DNA of 64,000 nt from Anomaloglossus baeobatrachus (lineage: Eukaryota > Chordata > Amphibia > Anura > Aromobatidae): NCBI RefSeq assembly GCF_048569485.1, contig NC_134360.1, forward strand, positions 205,183,792 to 205,247,791. Reading direction: 5' to 3'. Positions within the stretch are counted from its first letter, which is position 1. Each line of letters opens with the position of its first letter. Positions 36,875 through 47,475 of this stretch are shown piece after piece. The translations under genes and the position numbers were made by a program. The notes under the pieces are model-generated. The model was not told the DNA's origin, searched no databases, and worked only from the letters and a program-made list of their open reading frames with translations.

Positions 36875-37320
36875 TATGACATACATGGATTTCTATGTTC
36901 TTCATGCAAATAAATACAGGTAACCCCACAAAAATGACAGTGAAAATGACTTTATTACCAGCACATAGAACAGAACCCCCAATAACAGGACAATAATCCC
37001 ACTGACATTAGTGGTAAATAATGCTCCAATAAAAAATACTGGCAGCAGTGTCCTGTGTAACCTAATGATAAAATTCTGCTTTCTGCAGCCACTAGAGGGA
37101 GCCCAGTGCACCAGTAAATACAGATTACACTGATAGCGTCCCCTAGTGGCCGGTGACAGCAGCTGTTGTGGCAGAATTCTCTGCAATGTCCGGTTTCTCG
37201 TGTATTTTGAGTTTAGGTGAAATGATAAAATCATCAGTAAATTCCAGATAACAGGAAAGAAGCATCAAGATGATATAAATCAGTGTCAGGTCATCAGGGG
37301 ATGTGATGGCGGCTACTCAC

Positions 37321-37355
37321 CAATATCCAACTCCACTGGTCACTGTCTGCAATAG
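37321..37355 (-). other. Putative 5' untranslated exon of the repeat-protein gene
   Basis: On the minus strand 'gttggatattg' meets a strong donor 'gtgagtagcc' at 37320. The upstream boundary is an estimate from the promoter-like motifs. Spliced to the acceptor at 35050, it would remove an intron of about 2.3 kb that contains the Tc1 element. Confidence 0.45.
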
Positions 37356-37381
37356 ACTGAGGAGGAGTCACAGTTTGTTTG

Positions 37382-37457
37382 TGTTTATTTTTCCACATTC
37401 AAATCCAGCAATCTTATTGGCTGCTGACCAGTGTCATGGAATACACAGTATTTAAAG
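37382..37457 (-). promoter_or_regulatory. Possible promoter of the repeat-protein gene
   Basis: Read on the minus strand there is a CCAAT box ('agccaataag', 37411-37421) and an AT-rich 'aaataaaca' (37382-37390), about 60 and 30 bases before the proposed start. A further 'tttaaatact' lies upstream. The evidence is motif-only and weak alone, but placement before a consensus donor gives some support. Confidence 0.35.
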
Positions 37458-37859
37458 GGACAGGACGCTGTTATTTCTCCACAGTGCATTTCATATAGAC
37501 GTGCTATAACTCTAATTAATATATGAAGCTGTGGAGATAATCTGGGGGAGCAGCTTTATGTTTTCATACACAGCAATTAAAATGTCACTATCGATATTGT
37601 CAGAACATTATATTCTATATATTACCGTCCGTGGTGATATCATGCGCCGATCAAACCACAACGAATGATGTCATGGAGGGCTTACGATTCAGGAGACCCA
37701 CCGGGGATGCGGCAGGTAGGAGACGGATCGCAGGGCATACATCTGGCAGTAACGCCCGCTTACAAATGCATATATTAATTATCCTGTTATTAAGCACTTG
37801 CATTTTATTTATTATTATTCAGGATATTTTTCATACAATTTTTCTCTGTTTTTTTCCCT
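37458..37859. other. No gene seen
   Basis: AT-rich upstream sequence of the minus-strand gene, with no recognisable exon or repeat end. Confidence 0.4.
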
Positions 37860-37975
37860 TTCACATTGCGCTTTTACTTACGTTCAGTGGTCCCGTCGGG
37901 GCATCTGTCCGATCCACCCCTCCCCCACCCCGCAAAGCGTGTTTCGGACACATGCGCCGACAGGGCCATTGACTA

Positions 37976-39542
37976 TGTAGTGCCCCTGACTATATCAGGG
38001 TGCTACAGGGAACTGCATCCTGTCCCCCAGGGTGCAGGACCCTACCCCCATGGTTTCAGGTTCCTAATAACCGGTGTCACACCATCAGCACTACAAATCC
38101 CAACCACACCTCACACCAAACCTGTCAGACACACCAGTGGGATGGTCAAGCATGAGTAGGGCCACCCACCTAGGGGTCAGGCAGACTGGTGGGAGGGAGG
38201 AAGTGGAGAGCAGAGCAGTGAGAGCCCTCAGAGAGTGAGGAGCTGGAGTAGTAGCTCCCGGGGAGCGAGACCAAGGTTGGGCCGCAGTTAGTGGTCCGGG
38301 ACCACGGGAGTTGGGGACCGGTAGCAGTGACTTTGGAAAAGGGTGCAATGGACATAGTCTTGGAGGACTGTCGGCATCAGAGGACCAAAAGAACTGACCG
38401 GTACCGAGCACGGCGAGGTACAGGACCCTAGGTCAGGAACCGATTTACCGTCCTGATAATTAACTTGGGAGGGAGAGTATCTTCATGAACTTCCCTAAGA
38501 GCTCAGAGATTGAAGGCATCAGCACAACACGGGGATAGGGTTCTCCATATAAAGCTAGCCACTGAAATCCCAAGTGCCGGCGATCAAGAGCACAGCTACA
38601 CTACACATAGGTAGCGGGGCCCCAACAGCCTCAAGCCAAGGGGCCACAACGGACAACTAAAATTGTGCACGGAGGCAGGGTCCGGATTACCAAGTGACAC
38701 CGGTGGGAGCGGGCACCTAGACCGGCTCCCCCCGTAGCAACTGTGATGTACAGAGACTTTGGTTTATCTTCAGTGTGAGTGTCTACTTTAGGCTGGGGCC
38801 ACACGGGGACTACTGCGATCCCCTTGCATGACACTCGGCTCGTGCTGGCAGTACAGCAGAGCCGAGTGTCATGCGTGTGTCCTTGCAACTGAGGTCCGTT
38901 TGTGCGAGCAGACCTCAGCTGCGCAGGGTGGGCCGGCACTCAGGAGGGGAGGGAGGGATTTATCTCCCTCTCTCCTGCATAGCCGGCTATTGCCATTCTC
39001 GCAGTGCACTGGCAGTGTGATTTTTCTCTCGCCCCATTCACTTGAATGGGTGCGAGAGAAAGAGTCTCGGCTTACAATCGCAGCATGGTGCGATTGTTTT
39101 CTCAGTCCGATTCTCAGTCGCTCATGTGCGCTGACACACAGGCTAGAATTGGTCCGAGGGGAATGCGATGTTTTATCGCACTCCACTCGCACTGTTTTTC
39201 TAGCCGTGTGGCTTAGGCCTTATATTCCTTATCCAGCACCACGACTACCGCAGTGAGTACCCTGGTCCCCTGCACCCTGCGCTCCCAATTATTCACCAAT
39301 ACCCCTGGGGCCTTCCCTACCTGCGAAGGGACTGACACCTTGCTGCTCCCCACTATCTGCCCTGGTATTCCTTCCAGCAGCGGCGGTACTCCCATTACCA
39401 CAACACACAGGTGAAGTCACAAACTTCTCCCCTGTAAATACCCCCTTTTCAAGGATCGGAGTGTTAGCCGACCCCGAGTCCGGACCCCTCGAGCCACGTC
39501 CATCCCGGATCCAAGCACCCCGGTCTGCGCTGGGGTGGCACA
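37976..39542. mobile_element. Solo LTR (fossil LTR retroelement)
   Basis: The insertion begins TGTAGTGCCCC and ends GGGGTGGCACA, so it has the TG...CA form of an LTR, and it is flanked by the 4-base duplication ACTA (37972-37975 and 39543-39546). Removing it restores the arm sequence of the host element. Without the MITE it carries, it is about 1.14 kb. There is a TATA-like 'catataaagc' near 38547. Family not determined, Gypsy- or ERV-like. No internal coding region is present, as expected of a solo LTR. It is younger than the element it split and older than the MITE inside it. Confidence 0.65.
38791..39219. mobile_element. MITE inside the solo LTR
   Basis: The left end 'ggctggggccacacgg' and right end 'ccgtgtggcttaggcc' are inverted partners, with TTA on both sides (38788-38790 and 39220-39222). 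The inner part carries inverted 'ctcggctc' and 'gcgagagaaa' motifs. PIF/Harbinger-like by target and ends (inference). Confidence 0.75.
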
Positions 39543-40589
39543 ACTATAATGGGGCAGACTCCGGTAGCGTGGGCTCTGTCTTGCACCATTTTCGGGCATA
39601 TACGTTTTCTGCAGGCGGATACTCGAACGTAGTCGACTACATATGAAGTGACAAGTCCGGGAGGCCTCTGGCTGTGTAGTCGTGGCAGCACTGTATTCAA
39701 GGCACATCCCTGGCTTCATCACTTCTTTAATGTTGAGAGAGTGTATGTCGGTGTCTTCATCGGCCGATGCACAAAAAGGCTGCAGGCAAAAGTCCAGATG
39801 CAATAAAAACGACATTTATTCACAAAGATAAAACACTCCGGGCAGCAGATTCCGGCAATATTAGTGGAGCTGGGGACACCCTGCCCGAACGCACCCTCTG
39901 GTGGGAATATGCCCAAAGTACTCCACTTCCTACGGGCTTCCACTCTTTAGCCAAGCATACACCGGACCCACACCGGCAGAATAGGCTTCGAGGTTGCGTT
40001 CACCTCCTTATCTCAGGTGTCCCTTGATGGTCCGCTCACACAATCACACTTGCCGCTACAGATGTGCACTCTCCGCTGCCCCGGATCCTCTCTCTCTACA
40101 CACATTCAGACCTTGCCTAGATATCCGGCCGACTCCTCCTCCCCGGTGGCAACAGCCGTCCCACCCGGCCACTAGGGGGGTGCCCTAACACATCATATAC
40201 AATAATAAAAATCAACACTTTTAATAATCACAATGCCGGGTAACTATGCTAAACTAGTAGGGGGTAGGCCCACCCACTACACATACATGCCCGAAAATAG
40301 AGCAAGACAGAGCACACGCTACCGGACTCTGCTCCATTATAGTCATGGCCCGGTCGGTGCATGCATCCGAGACACACTTTGCGGGGTGGGGGAGGGGTGG
40401 TTCGGACGGATGCCCTGACGGGACCACTGAACGTAAGTAAAAGCGCAATGTGAACGCGGCCCTACAGATTACTTCAAAAAGAGGGAGAAGTTTTTTTGTA
40501 ATGGTGAAAACTAGACCCCGGGCACGTGATTTAAATAAATAAATAAATACAGTTCTATTTTATAAAATATAAAAATCTATCAAATATCA

Positions 40590-40955
40590 CACAGCAGCTC
40601 CTGTCCGTCCGCTCCGTCCCCTCCGTTCCCTGAGCCCAGGCCTGCACCTGTGTCTCCTCCCAGGCAGGGGGCGCTGTGCTCCCGGCGCTGCTCTCTGGCC
40701 TCTCTCCCTGCCTCCTCTTGTCTCGTCGGGCCGGACATGGCAGTGACAGCAGCAGAGCTGGGGGCGCAGGGAGCCGGGCCGCAGAGCAGGCAGGAGCCGG
40801 ACGTCAGGGACAGCACCAGGCCGGGGAAGCGGCGAGGCCCGGGGCCGGCTCTACCGCACTGAGCGGCGGTGACTACAGGAGTCCGGGGAGATACGAGGGA
40901 CCGAGGTGCTGGCGCCGGGAGCCTGTGCCGCCTGCTCGGCATGAGGAGACCCCCG
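40590..40955 (+). promoter_or_regulatory. CpG-rich probable promoter and first exon
   Basis: A GC- and CpG-rich stretch stands out from AT-rich surroundings. It ends at a consensus donor, 'acccccg' followed by 'gtaagtgcgg' at 40956. An ATG at 40941 opens MRRPP and reads into the donor, so it could be the start codon of a protein whose next exon is far downstream. An upstream ATG at 40737 begins a closed 41-codon frame. I recognise no gene from so short a piece, and the later exons were not found in the window. Confidence 0.5.
40737..40862 (+). CDS. Upstream open reading frame of 41 codons in the CpG-rich exon
   Basis: The frame starts at an ATG in 'ggacatggca' (purine at -3, G at +4) and ends at TGA before the 40941 ATG. 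The product would be Ala/Gly/Arg-rich with no known domain. If the exon is real it could dampen translation of the main frame. It could equally be chance in GC-rich DNA. Confidence 0.25.
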   Translation: MAVTAAELGAQGAGPQSRQEPDVRDSTRPGKRRGPGPALPH

Positions 40956-41049
40956 GTAAGTGCGGGCGGCGGAGCGGCATAGTGCGGGGGACGCGGGAGT
41001 GCAGTGCCGGACTGCGCCCTATATGTATGTGTGTGCATATTTATATATA

Positions 41050-41265
41050 TAATATATATACATACACACATATATGTCATAAATTACAAACACATACATA
41101 CATATATATATACACACAACGTTTTTGTGTGCATAATATACATATGGGTGTAACACAAATATATAATTTGTTACACCCATATGTATATTATGCACACAAA
41201 AACGTTGTGTGTATATATATGTATGTATGTATGTGTGTGTGTAATTTATGACATATGTGTGTATG

Positions 41266-41270
<5 letters not shown>
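41050..41270. repeat. Large AT-rich palindrome
   Basis: The arms run outward from a short loop centred near 41163. 'gtgtaaca' pairs with 'tgttacac', then 'cgtttttgtgtgcataatat' pairs with its complement, then 'gtcataaatta' (41076-41086) pairs with 'taatttatgac' (41242-41252). Arms of about 90 bases match almost perfectly, with small length differences in the TA/CA tracts. Confidence 0.95.
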
Positions 41271-41322
<52 letters not shown>

Positions 41323-41332
41323 CACACACACA

Positions 41333-41376
41333 CGCTTTATATACACACACATGCATATATGTGTGTGTATAAAGCG
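41333..41376. repeat. Second, 44-bp palindrome
   Basis: 'cgctttatatacacacacat' and 'atgtgtgtgtataaagcg' are inverted partners around 'gcatat', next to a (TA)n run at 41279-41319. Confidence 0.9.
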
Positions 41377-41415
41377 TATGTATGTGTGGGTATATATATA
41401 TGAGAGAGAGGGGGC

Positions 41416-41453
<38 letters not shown>

Positions 41454-42001
41454 CATGTATGCATGTAATTTTTGTCTAATTTATATATAAATGTGTGTAA
41501 TATGTATTTTATGTGTGTGTATATATGTGTGTGTGTGTATGTATATATATATATATACTAGAAGGTGGCCCGATTCTACGCATCGGGTATTCTAGAATTT
41601 ACGTATTGTGTAGTTCATGTATGATTTTTGTTATATATATATAGAGAGATGTTGTTGTGTGTAGTTACCAAGTGTTTGTGTAGGGCGCTGTACATGTTCT
41701 GAGTGTCGCGGGGGGTGAGAGCGGTGTTGTATGTGTGTTGCGTGTGTTGCGTTGTTTGTGGAGCGCTGTGTGTCTGTAGCGTTGTGTGTGTGTGTGTGTT
41801 GTGCGGTTTGTGTGGGTGTGGTGTGTTTTGGGGGGAGGTATGTTTTGAGCAATGTGTGTGTTGTGCAGTATGTGCGTATATTTGTGTGTGCAGCGTTGTC
41901 TGTGTGGGTGTCTGTGTAGGGCGTTGTTTGTGATTCCTAGTGTGTGTGTGTTGTGCAGTGCGCGTGTGTGTGTGTGTTGGGGGGAGGTGTGCACCTCCCA
42001 T

Positions 42002-42535
42002 CGTGCTCCACCCGCCATGCTGCGCACTTGCAAACGTGCTCCATCCGCCATGCTGCGCACTCCTAAACGTGCTCCATCCGCCATGCTGCGCACTCCCAAA
42101 CGTGGTCCATCCGCCATGCTGCGCACTTCTAAACGTGCTCCATCCGCCATGCTGCGCACTCCCAAACGTGCTCCATCCGCCATACTGCGCACTCCCGATC
42201 GTGCACCATCCGGCATGCTGCGCACTCCCAAACGTGCTCCATCCGCCATGCTGCGCACTCCCAAACGTGCTCCATCCGCCATGCTGCGCATTCTCAAACG
42301 TGCTCCATCCGCCATGCTGCGCACTCCCAAACGTGCTCCAGTGCGCAGTATGGCGGATGGAGCACGTTTGGGAGTGCGCAGCATGGCGGATGGAGCACGT
42401 TTGGGAGTGCGCAGCATGGCGGATGGACCACGTTTGGGAGTGCGCAGCATGGCGGATGGACCACGTTTGGGAGTGCGCAGCATGGGGGATGCAGCACGAT
42501 GGGGAGTGCGCAGTATGGCGGATGGAGCACGTTTG
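42002..42535. repeat. Two head-to-head 33-bp arrays
   Basis: About ten units of 'ccgccatgctgcgcactccc' plus 'aaacgtgctccat' run forward to 42340, then about six units run in the reverse orientation to 42535, meeting at 'gtgctcca' and 'gtgcgcag'. The whole can fold into a long hairpin. Open frames through it on both strands follow from the 33-base period. Confidence 0.95.
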
Positions 42536-42740
42536 CTCAGCCTCTCTCCTTCCAGCCTCCCTCAGCATCAGCCTCCCCTCCTCAGCCTTCCTGAGGATCA
42601 GCCTCTCTCGTCCCAGCCTCCTTCCTCCCAGCCTTCCCATCCCAGCCTCCTTCAGCATCAGCATTCCTCTCTTCCCCATGATCAGCCTCTCTGCTCCCAG
42701 CCTCCTCCAGCACGGCCTGGTCCTCTGCCGACACTCACAC

Positions 42741-42920
42741 ACCCGATCGCATCCACTCACACACACACCCGATCGCATCAACTCACACACACACCCGATC
42801 GCATCCACTCACACACACCCGATCGCATCCACTCACACACACCCGATCGCATCCACTCACACACACCCGATCGCATCCACTCACACACACCCGATCGCAT
42901 CCACTCACACACACAGACAC
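42741..42920 (+). repeat. 24-26-bp minisatellite
   Basis: There are seven or so copies of 'cacccgatcgcatccactca' plus variable 'cacaca'. Confidence 0.9.
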
Positions 42921-43208
42921 TGACGATATCGCACTTACGCGCTCATACTCACAACATCCGGGGATATCACATGCTTCTGGCCATGTGATCCTCCGTCAGG
43001 TCCTGGAAGATCACAACAGCACATTTTCGCCGCCGAGAAGCAAGCGATATCCCAGGATGTTGTGAGTATGTGGATGCGATGTGAGGTGTGTGTGAGGTGT
43101 GTGTGAGGTGTGTGTAAGAGTGAGTGTGAGTGTGATCTGATGTGTGTGTATGTTTGTGTGTGTGCGTGTGGATCTTCTGGCGCAGCAGGACCTTGATGGG
43201 CTTGATAC

Positions 43209-43560
43209 CAACGTATCCACACCACTCCCACCACTGCCGTGCGAGCGGGGGCCGGGGGGGGAAGGGGGGGGGAGGGAGTACAGTACTCACCTCCGTGACA
43301 GCGCTTGTAACCATGCGAGCATGGTTAGCAACGTATCCACACCACTCCCACCACTGCCGTGCGAGCGGGGGCCGGGGGGGGGAGGGGGGGGGGAGGGAGT
43401 ACAGTACTCACCTCCGTGACAGCGCTTGTAACCATGCGAGCATGGTTAGCAACGTATCCACACCAGTCCTGTGCGAGCGGGAGCGGGGGCGGGGGCGGGG
43501 GGGGAGGGGGGGGGGGGTGGGCAGGGAGTACCGTACTCACCTCCGTGACAGCCGTGTCAG
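43209..43560 (+). repeat. Three-copy tandem repeat of about 121-127 bp
   Basis: Each unit contains 'acgtatccacacca', a G-rich run and 'gtactcacctccgtgacag'. G runs of eight or more lie at 43253-43270, 43373-43392 and 43495-43518. Confidence 0.9.
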
Positions 43561-43837
43561 TTCGAGAAATGCGCGGGAGGAGGGAGGGGGTGGGGCCAGA
43601 GCTAACGTGCATTGCGTGAGGGGGGCGGGGCGTGGCGTGGCCGAATTGCCAATGCCTGCAGGGTGCCGGGGCGAGAGGCCAATCTGTGGGGGGGGCGGAG
43701 CCTGGGCGAGCGGCTGGCCAATCCGTGTGGGGGCGCAGCCTGGGCGAGCGGCCAATCCGTGTGGGGGGGGGCGGGGCCATGGCGAGCCCAGCGGCCAATC
43801 AGCTTTGTGTCACCGTAAGGACACAATTTTGGAGCAT

Positions 43838-43923
<86 letters not shown>

Positions 43924-43942
43924 TAGACAGACAGACAGACAG
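43838..43942. repeat. GACA microsatellite
   Basis: About 26 tandem GACA units with one GATA variant near 43921, at the 3' end of the preceding element. Confidence 0.97.
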
Positions 43943-44231
43943 AATAAGGCAATTATATATATAGATATATATATATATATGTGTGTGTATATATCCTATT
44001 AAATAGACATTATACTTAACACAACAGTACTCAATCTTGCCCTTTTTGTTTTTGATGCCATTTTGGATTATCGGGATGCATTTGTGCAGGTGATTGATAG
44101 TGGACTCCCTGGAATTAGACTGTCAGTATTTGTTCTTGTTCACACTGTGCAGGTTTTCGTATGTTTGGCCAAGACTCCAGAAATGAGAAACGACTTTCCT
44201 TTTGGCTGTAATCATACATGGGAGTGATCTA

Positions 44232-44560
44232 TTAAAGGGACTCAGTGACCAGGTTTTTGCCACCTAATCTAACAGCAGCATAATGTAGAGACAGAGACCC
44301 TGATTCCAGTGATGTGTCACTTGCTGAGCTGCTTGCTGTAGTTTTCATAAAATCACTGTTTAATCAGCAGGAGATTATCATGACAGGACTACTTGGTGTG
44401 CTGCAGGTAGTCCAGCATATTCATGAGCTCTGTATAACTGCTAGATTTGCAGCAGAGAAAACATTGATTTTATCAAAATGACAGCAAACAGCTCAATAAG
44501 TGACACATCACTGGAATCGGGATCGCTGTCTCTACATTCTGCTGCTCTCAGCGGTGACTA
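44232..44560. mobile_element. MITE-like repeat, first of three related copies
   Basis: It starts TTAAAGGGACTCAGTGACCA. It contains 'gacagagaccctgattccag' near its left and the inverted 'atcactggaatcgggatcgc' near its right, so its halves are inverted copies. Related sequence occurs at 52995-53160 and 60516-60910. Confidence 0.6.
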
Positions 44561-44988
44561 TACAGAGCGGAGGTATACTTAGTGCCTGTTGCCCAGAATG
44601 GCAACTTGGATCTTTTCCAGTTGAATATGGCATATGTTATAAATGACACCTCCCTTCTGGAACCCCAATTTATTGTGAGGACGGTGGGCTTCCTGTAAAG
44701 CTGCATTGGCTTCAGTGAAAAGGGCCATTGTCTTTGTGCTGGAATCTTTCCATTGAAGTCCATGGGAGATATGAAACAGCTGAGTGATTTTTCTCAGTGT
44801 TTTTTTGCTTTGTATCGTCTCACGGTTGTTCTTGTCACATTGCCTGAAGAGGAACCGTCTCCTTACAGCCTTGTGACTTGCGTGCTGCTTATTTTTTTAT
44901 TTATTGCAGCTCATGTTGTTCTTTTTGTTACTTTTAATCAACTGATCGGTCACATGATCACTTTACAGCACCAACTTCATACCACTTA

Positions 44989-45959
44989 GGCTGCTTTCAC
45001 ACTACGTTTTTTTAACATGCGTCATGAACGTTTTTTTTTTTTTTTTTGCTGTAAAAGTGGATCCTGCTTTTACAGCAAAAAACGCCTGCAAATGCAAGTG
45101 TTATTTTGCAGGATCCTGTCACTTTAAGTTTATGGGCAGGCATTGGAGTTACGTGATCGGGAGTCAGTGGAACTGAACGTGATAGACTGGGAACTGGCAT
45201 CTGACAGCTGCGGAGGCTCGTAACCAAGGTAAACATCGGGTAACTTGCTTGGATACCCGATATTTACCTTGGTTACGAGCATCCGAAGCTGCTAGGAGCC
45301 GGGCTGCCTGCTCCCTGCACATGTAACCAACGTAAACATCGGGTAACTAAGAGAAGCGCTTTGCTTGGTTACCCGATATTTACCTTGGTTACGAGTGTCT
45401 GCAGCTCTCAGGCGAGGGAGAGGGGGGGAGAGAGAGGAGAGGGGGGGAGAGAGAGGAGAGGGGGGGAGAGAGAGGAGAGGGGGGGGGAGGAGAGGGGGGG
45501 AGAGAGAGGGGGGAGAGGGAGGAGAGGGGGAAAAGGAGAGGGGGGGAGAGGGAGGAGAGGGGGGGGGGGGAGAGGGAGGAGAGGGGAGAGGAGGGGGAGG
45601 GGAAAAAAAACAAACTGATCACACGACGCTGGTTTCCGGGCATGCTCAGTAGAGCAAGCAGGATCCTGTCTGTCAGCATGCCAGTGTTCACATACGTTTG
45701 CGTGCTGTTTAGTCAGGATCCAGCAATTTGCAGTATTTGGACGCAGCTCAAAAACGCTACAAGTAGCGTTTTTGAAAAATGGTAAAAAAACTACAAGTCG
45801 CTGGATCCTCACTATAACGCACGCAAACGCACGTGAACGCATGTTGACGCGAGTCCATTGCAAATGCATTGAAATGAAAATGCATTTGCACTGGATCTGT
45901 TTTTGCGTTAAAAAAACGTTCATGACGCATGTTAAAAAAAACGTAGTGTGAAAGCCGCC
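44989..45959. mobile_element. PIF/Harbinger-like MITE with internal hairpins
   Basis: The ends 'ggctgctttcacactacg' and 'cgtagtgtgaaagccgcc' are inverted and lie between TTA duplications (44986-44988, 45960-45962). The inverted 'aacatgcgtcatgaacg' blocks extend the arms. The interior has two 'ggttacccgatatttacc'-type hairpins (about 45215-45280 and 45320-45395) and a purine-rich minisatellite. Confidence 0.8.
45410..45606 (+). repeat. Purine (GGGGGAGAGAGAGGAGA) minisatellite
   Basis: About 200 bases of nearly pure purine in units of 17-20 bases inside the MITE. The Arg/Gly/Glu-rich frames here are artefacts. Confidence 0.95.
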
Positions 45960-46001
45960 TTACTGAGGTTTATTCTTTTTGGACAATTTCTGCTTCTTAA
46001 A

Positions 46002-46376
46002 AGGGGCCTTGCTGCGTGCCCACGATCAGTGTTTGCAGCATTTTGGATGCAGAGTGTTTTTACTGCGTCCAAAACGCCGCGTTGTACAGTACAAGCACAG
46101 TGGATGGGATTTATAGAAATCCCGTGCCCACTGTGCGTGTGCGGCCCGCAGTGAAAACTGACCTGTGGTGTGGTTTCCCGAGCTATAGCCTGTCAATTCT
46201 TTGCTGCGGTGTCGCAAGCGTCCTCCATAGGGAGAACAGAAGCGAGAGACCTCAGTGCCCGAACCCTGATCTTGGGTATGAGTAGCTGCGTTCTGTTACG
46301 GAGGAGACTCGCGGCCTCGCAGGTCAGTATCTGCCGCATCCAGGACACAGCGGGTCCTGATCATGGGCACATACCC
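46002..46376. mobile_element. MITE, 'GGGCACGATCAG' family
   Basis: Its left 'gcgtgcccacgatcagtg' and right 'cctgatcatgggcacatacc' are inverted, and the right end shares a TAA with the next MITE. A second family member lies at 53637-53990. Confidence 0.6.
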
Positions 46377-46379
46377 TAA

Positions 46380-46796
46380 GGCTATGTTTACACAGGGCGT
46401 TTTTTTGCAGTGGTTTTTGCCTGGGTTTTATGCAAATCCATGCTAATAAAATGATGCTTTCTCAGTCCCAGCAAAGCCTATGAGCTTCCTCAAATCTCGT
46501 GCACACACACAAAACACCTGTGTGGTTTTTTTTCCTGACCAATTTGTCAAAAACCACCACCTCCTTGGTTTTTGCTGCCTTGTTTGAAAGAATCAGCATG
46601 TCAATTCTTTCAGCGTTTTTACAGCGTTTTTTAACCCATACAAATCAATGAGGAAGTGCAAAATTGAGGAAAAAATGGCAAAAACACATGCGTTGTTTTG
46701 TTGTATTTTCTGCTACAAGGTGTATTTTGTTTTTTGATTTCTGCGTAAAGGTGCATTATTGTTGTTTCAAATAAACTGCATTGTGTGCACAGGGCC
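46380..46796. mobile_element. PIF/Harbinger-like MITE with TAA duplication
   Basis: 'ggctatgtttacacagggcg' and 'ttgtgtgcacagggcc' mark the ends, flanked by TAA at 46377-46379 and 46797-46799. The interior is T/A-rich with 'ggtttttgc' motifs. Confidence 0.65.
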
Positions 46797-46907
46797 TAAG
46801 ACAAGACACTATTATGGTAACTCTTTAGATGAGGATCATGAACAGCGGACCTCTCGAATGGGGTGCATGCAAAACTGGATTTCAGATTGATGAGCAGCAT
46901 ATAAGAC

Positions 46908-47475
46908 TAAGGGGTACTTTGCACATTGCGACATCGCTAGCATCGGCTAGCGATGCAGAGCGCGATAGTCCCCGCCCCCGTCGCACATGCGATATCTTGT
47001 GATAGCTGCTGTAGCGAACATTATCGCTACGGCAGCTTCACACGCACTTACCTGCCCTGCGATATCGCTCTGGCCGGCGACCCACCTCCTCCTTAAGGGG
47101 GCGGGTCGTGCGGCGTCACAGCGACGTCACACGGCAGGCGGCCAATAGAAGCGGAGGGGCGGAGATGAGCGGGACGTAAACATCCCGCCCACCTCCTTCC
47201 TTCCGCATAGCCGGTGGAGGCAGGTAGATGTTCCTTGCTCCTGCGGCTTCATACACAGTGATGTGCTGCCGCAGGAACGAGGAACAACATCGTATCTCCT
47301 ATTGGTGCGACATTATGAAAATCACCGACACTACACAGATCACCGATTTTCGACGCTTTTGCGATCGTGTATCGGCACATCTAGGCTTTACACGTTGCGA
47401 CGTCGTTACCGGCGCCGGATGTGCGTCACTTTCGATTTGACCTCGACTATATCACTGTGTGCAAAGTACCCCTTA
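46908..47475. mobile_element. MITE with 'TAAGGGGTACTTTGCACA' ends
   Basis: The ends 'taaggggtactttgcaca' and 'tgtgcaaagtacccctta' are perfect inverted repeats. The interior is GC-rich with 'gcgacatcgctagc' type motifs and an inverted 'gcaggtag' pair. It is non-coding; the 70-79-codon frames are incidental. Confidence 0.8.

Larger units (their letters stand above)
37860..40455. mobile_element. Long-TIR DNA element carrying nested insertions
   Basis: The left arm (about 37868-37975, continuing at 39547-39602) and right arm (40455 back to about 40270) are inverted copies with about 10 percent divergence. Both read 'cacattgcgcttttacttac', then 'gttcagtggtcccgtc', then 'ggtagcgtg' and 'ctctgtcttgc'. 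The left arm is split by a solo LTR. The centre (39610-40265) holds non-coding sequence with an A-rich 'aataaaaacgacatttattc' block. The superfamily is uncertain. Confidence 0.7.
41557..43965. mobile_element. 2.4-kb repeat-filled element of uncertain class
   Basis: It begins 'actagaaggtggcccgattc' with a small hairpin ('cccgattctacgcatcggg'). It ends with a GACA microsatellite and 'aggcaattatatatatag'. These end features remind me of widespread eukaryotic non-autonomous elements, possibly Helitron/Helentron-like, but I cannot confirm the class. The interior is a series of tandem arrays with no credible coding frame. The long Cys-rich and Ala/Arg-rich frames are array artefacts. Confidence 0.5.

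Noticed and set aside
38828-39256. 142-codon plus-strand frame and its 107-codon antisense partner
   Set aside because: Both lie within the MITE nested in the solo LTR. No domain and the composition follows the MITE's inverted motifs.
41615-42988. Frames of 272-397 codons on both strands (Ala/Arg/Pro- and Cys-rich)
   Set aside because: They pass through the 33-bp arrays and CA/GT tracts. Both strands are open for the same reason, so they are not genes.
43142-44002. 286-codon frame over G-rich repeats and GACA array
   Set aside because: Low-complexity translation of tandem repeats and a microsatellite.
45361-45923. Arg/Gly/Glu-rich and Pro/Leu/Ser-rich frames over 100 codons
   Set aside because: They come from the purine minisatellite inside a MITE.
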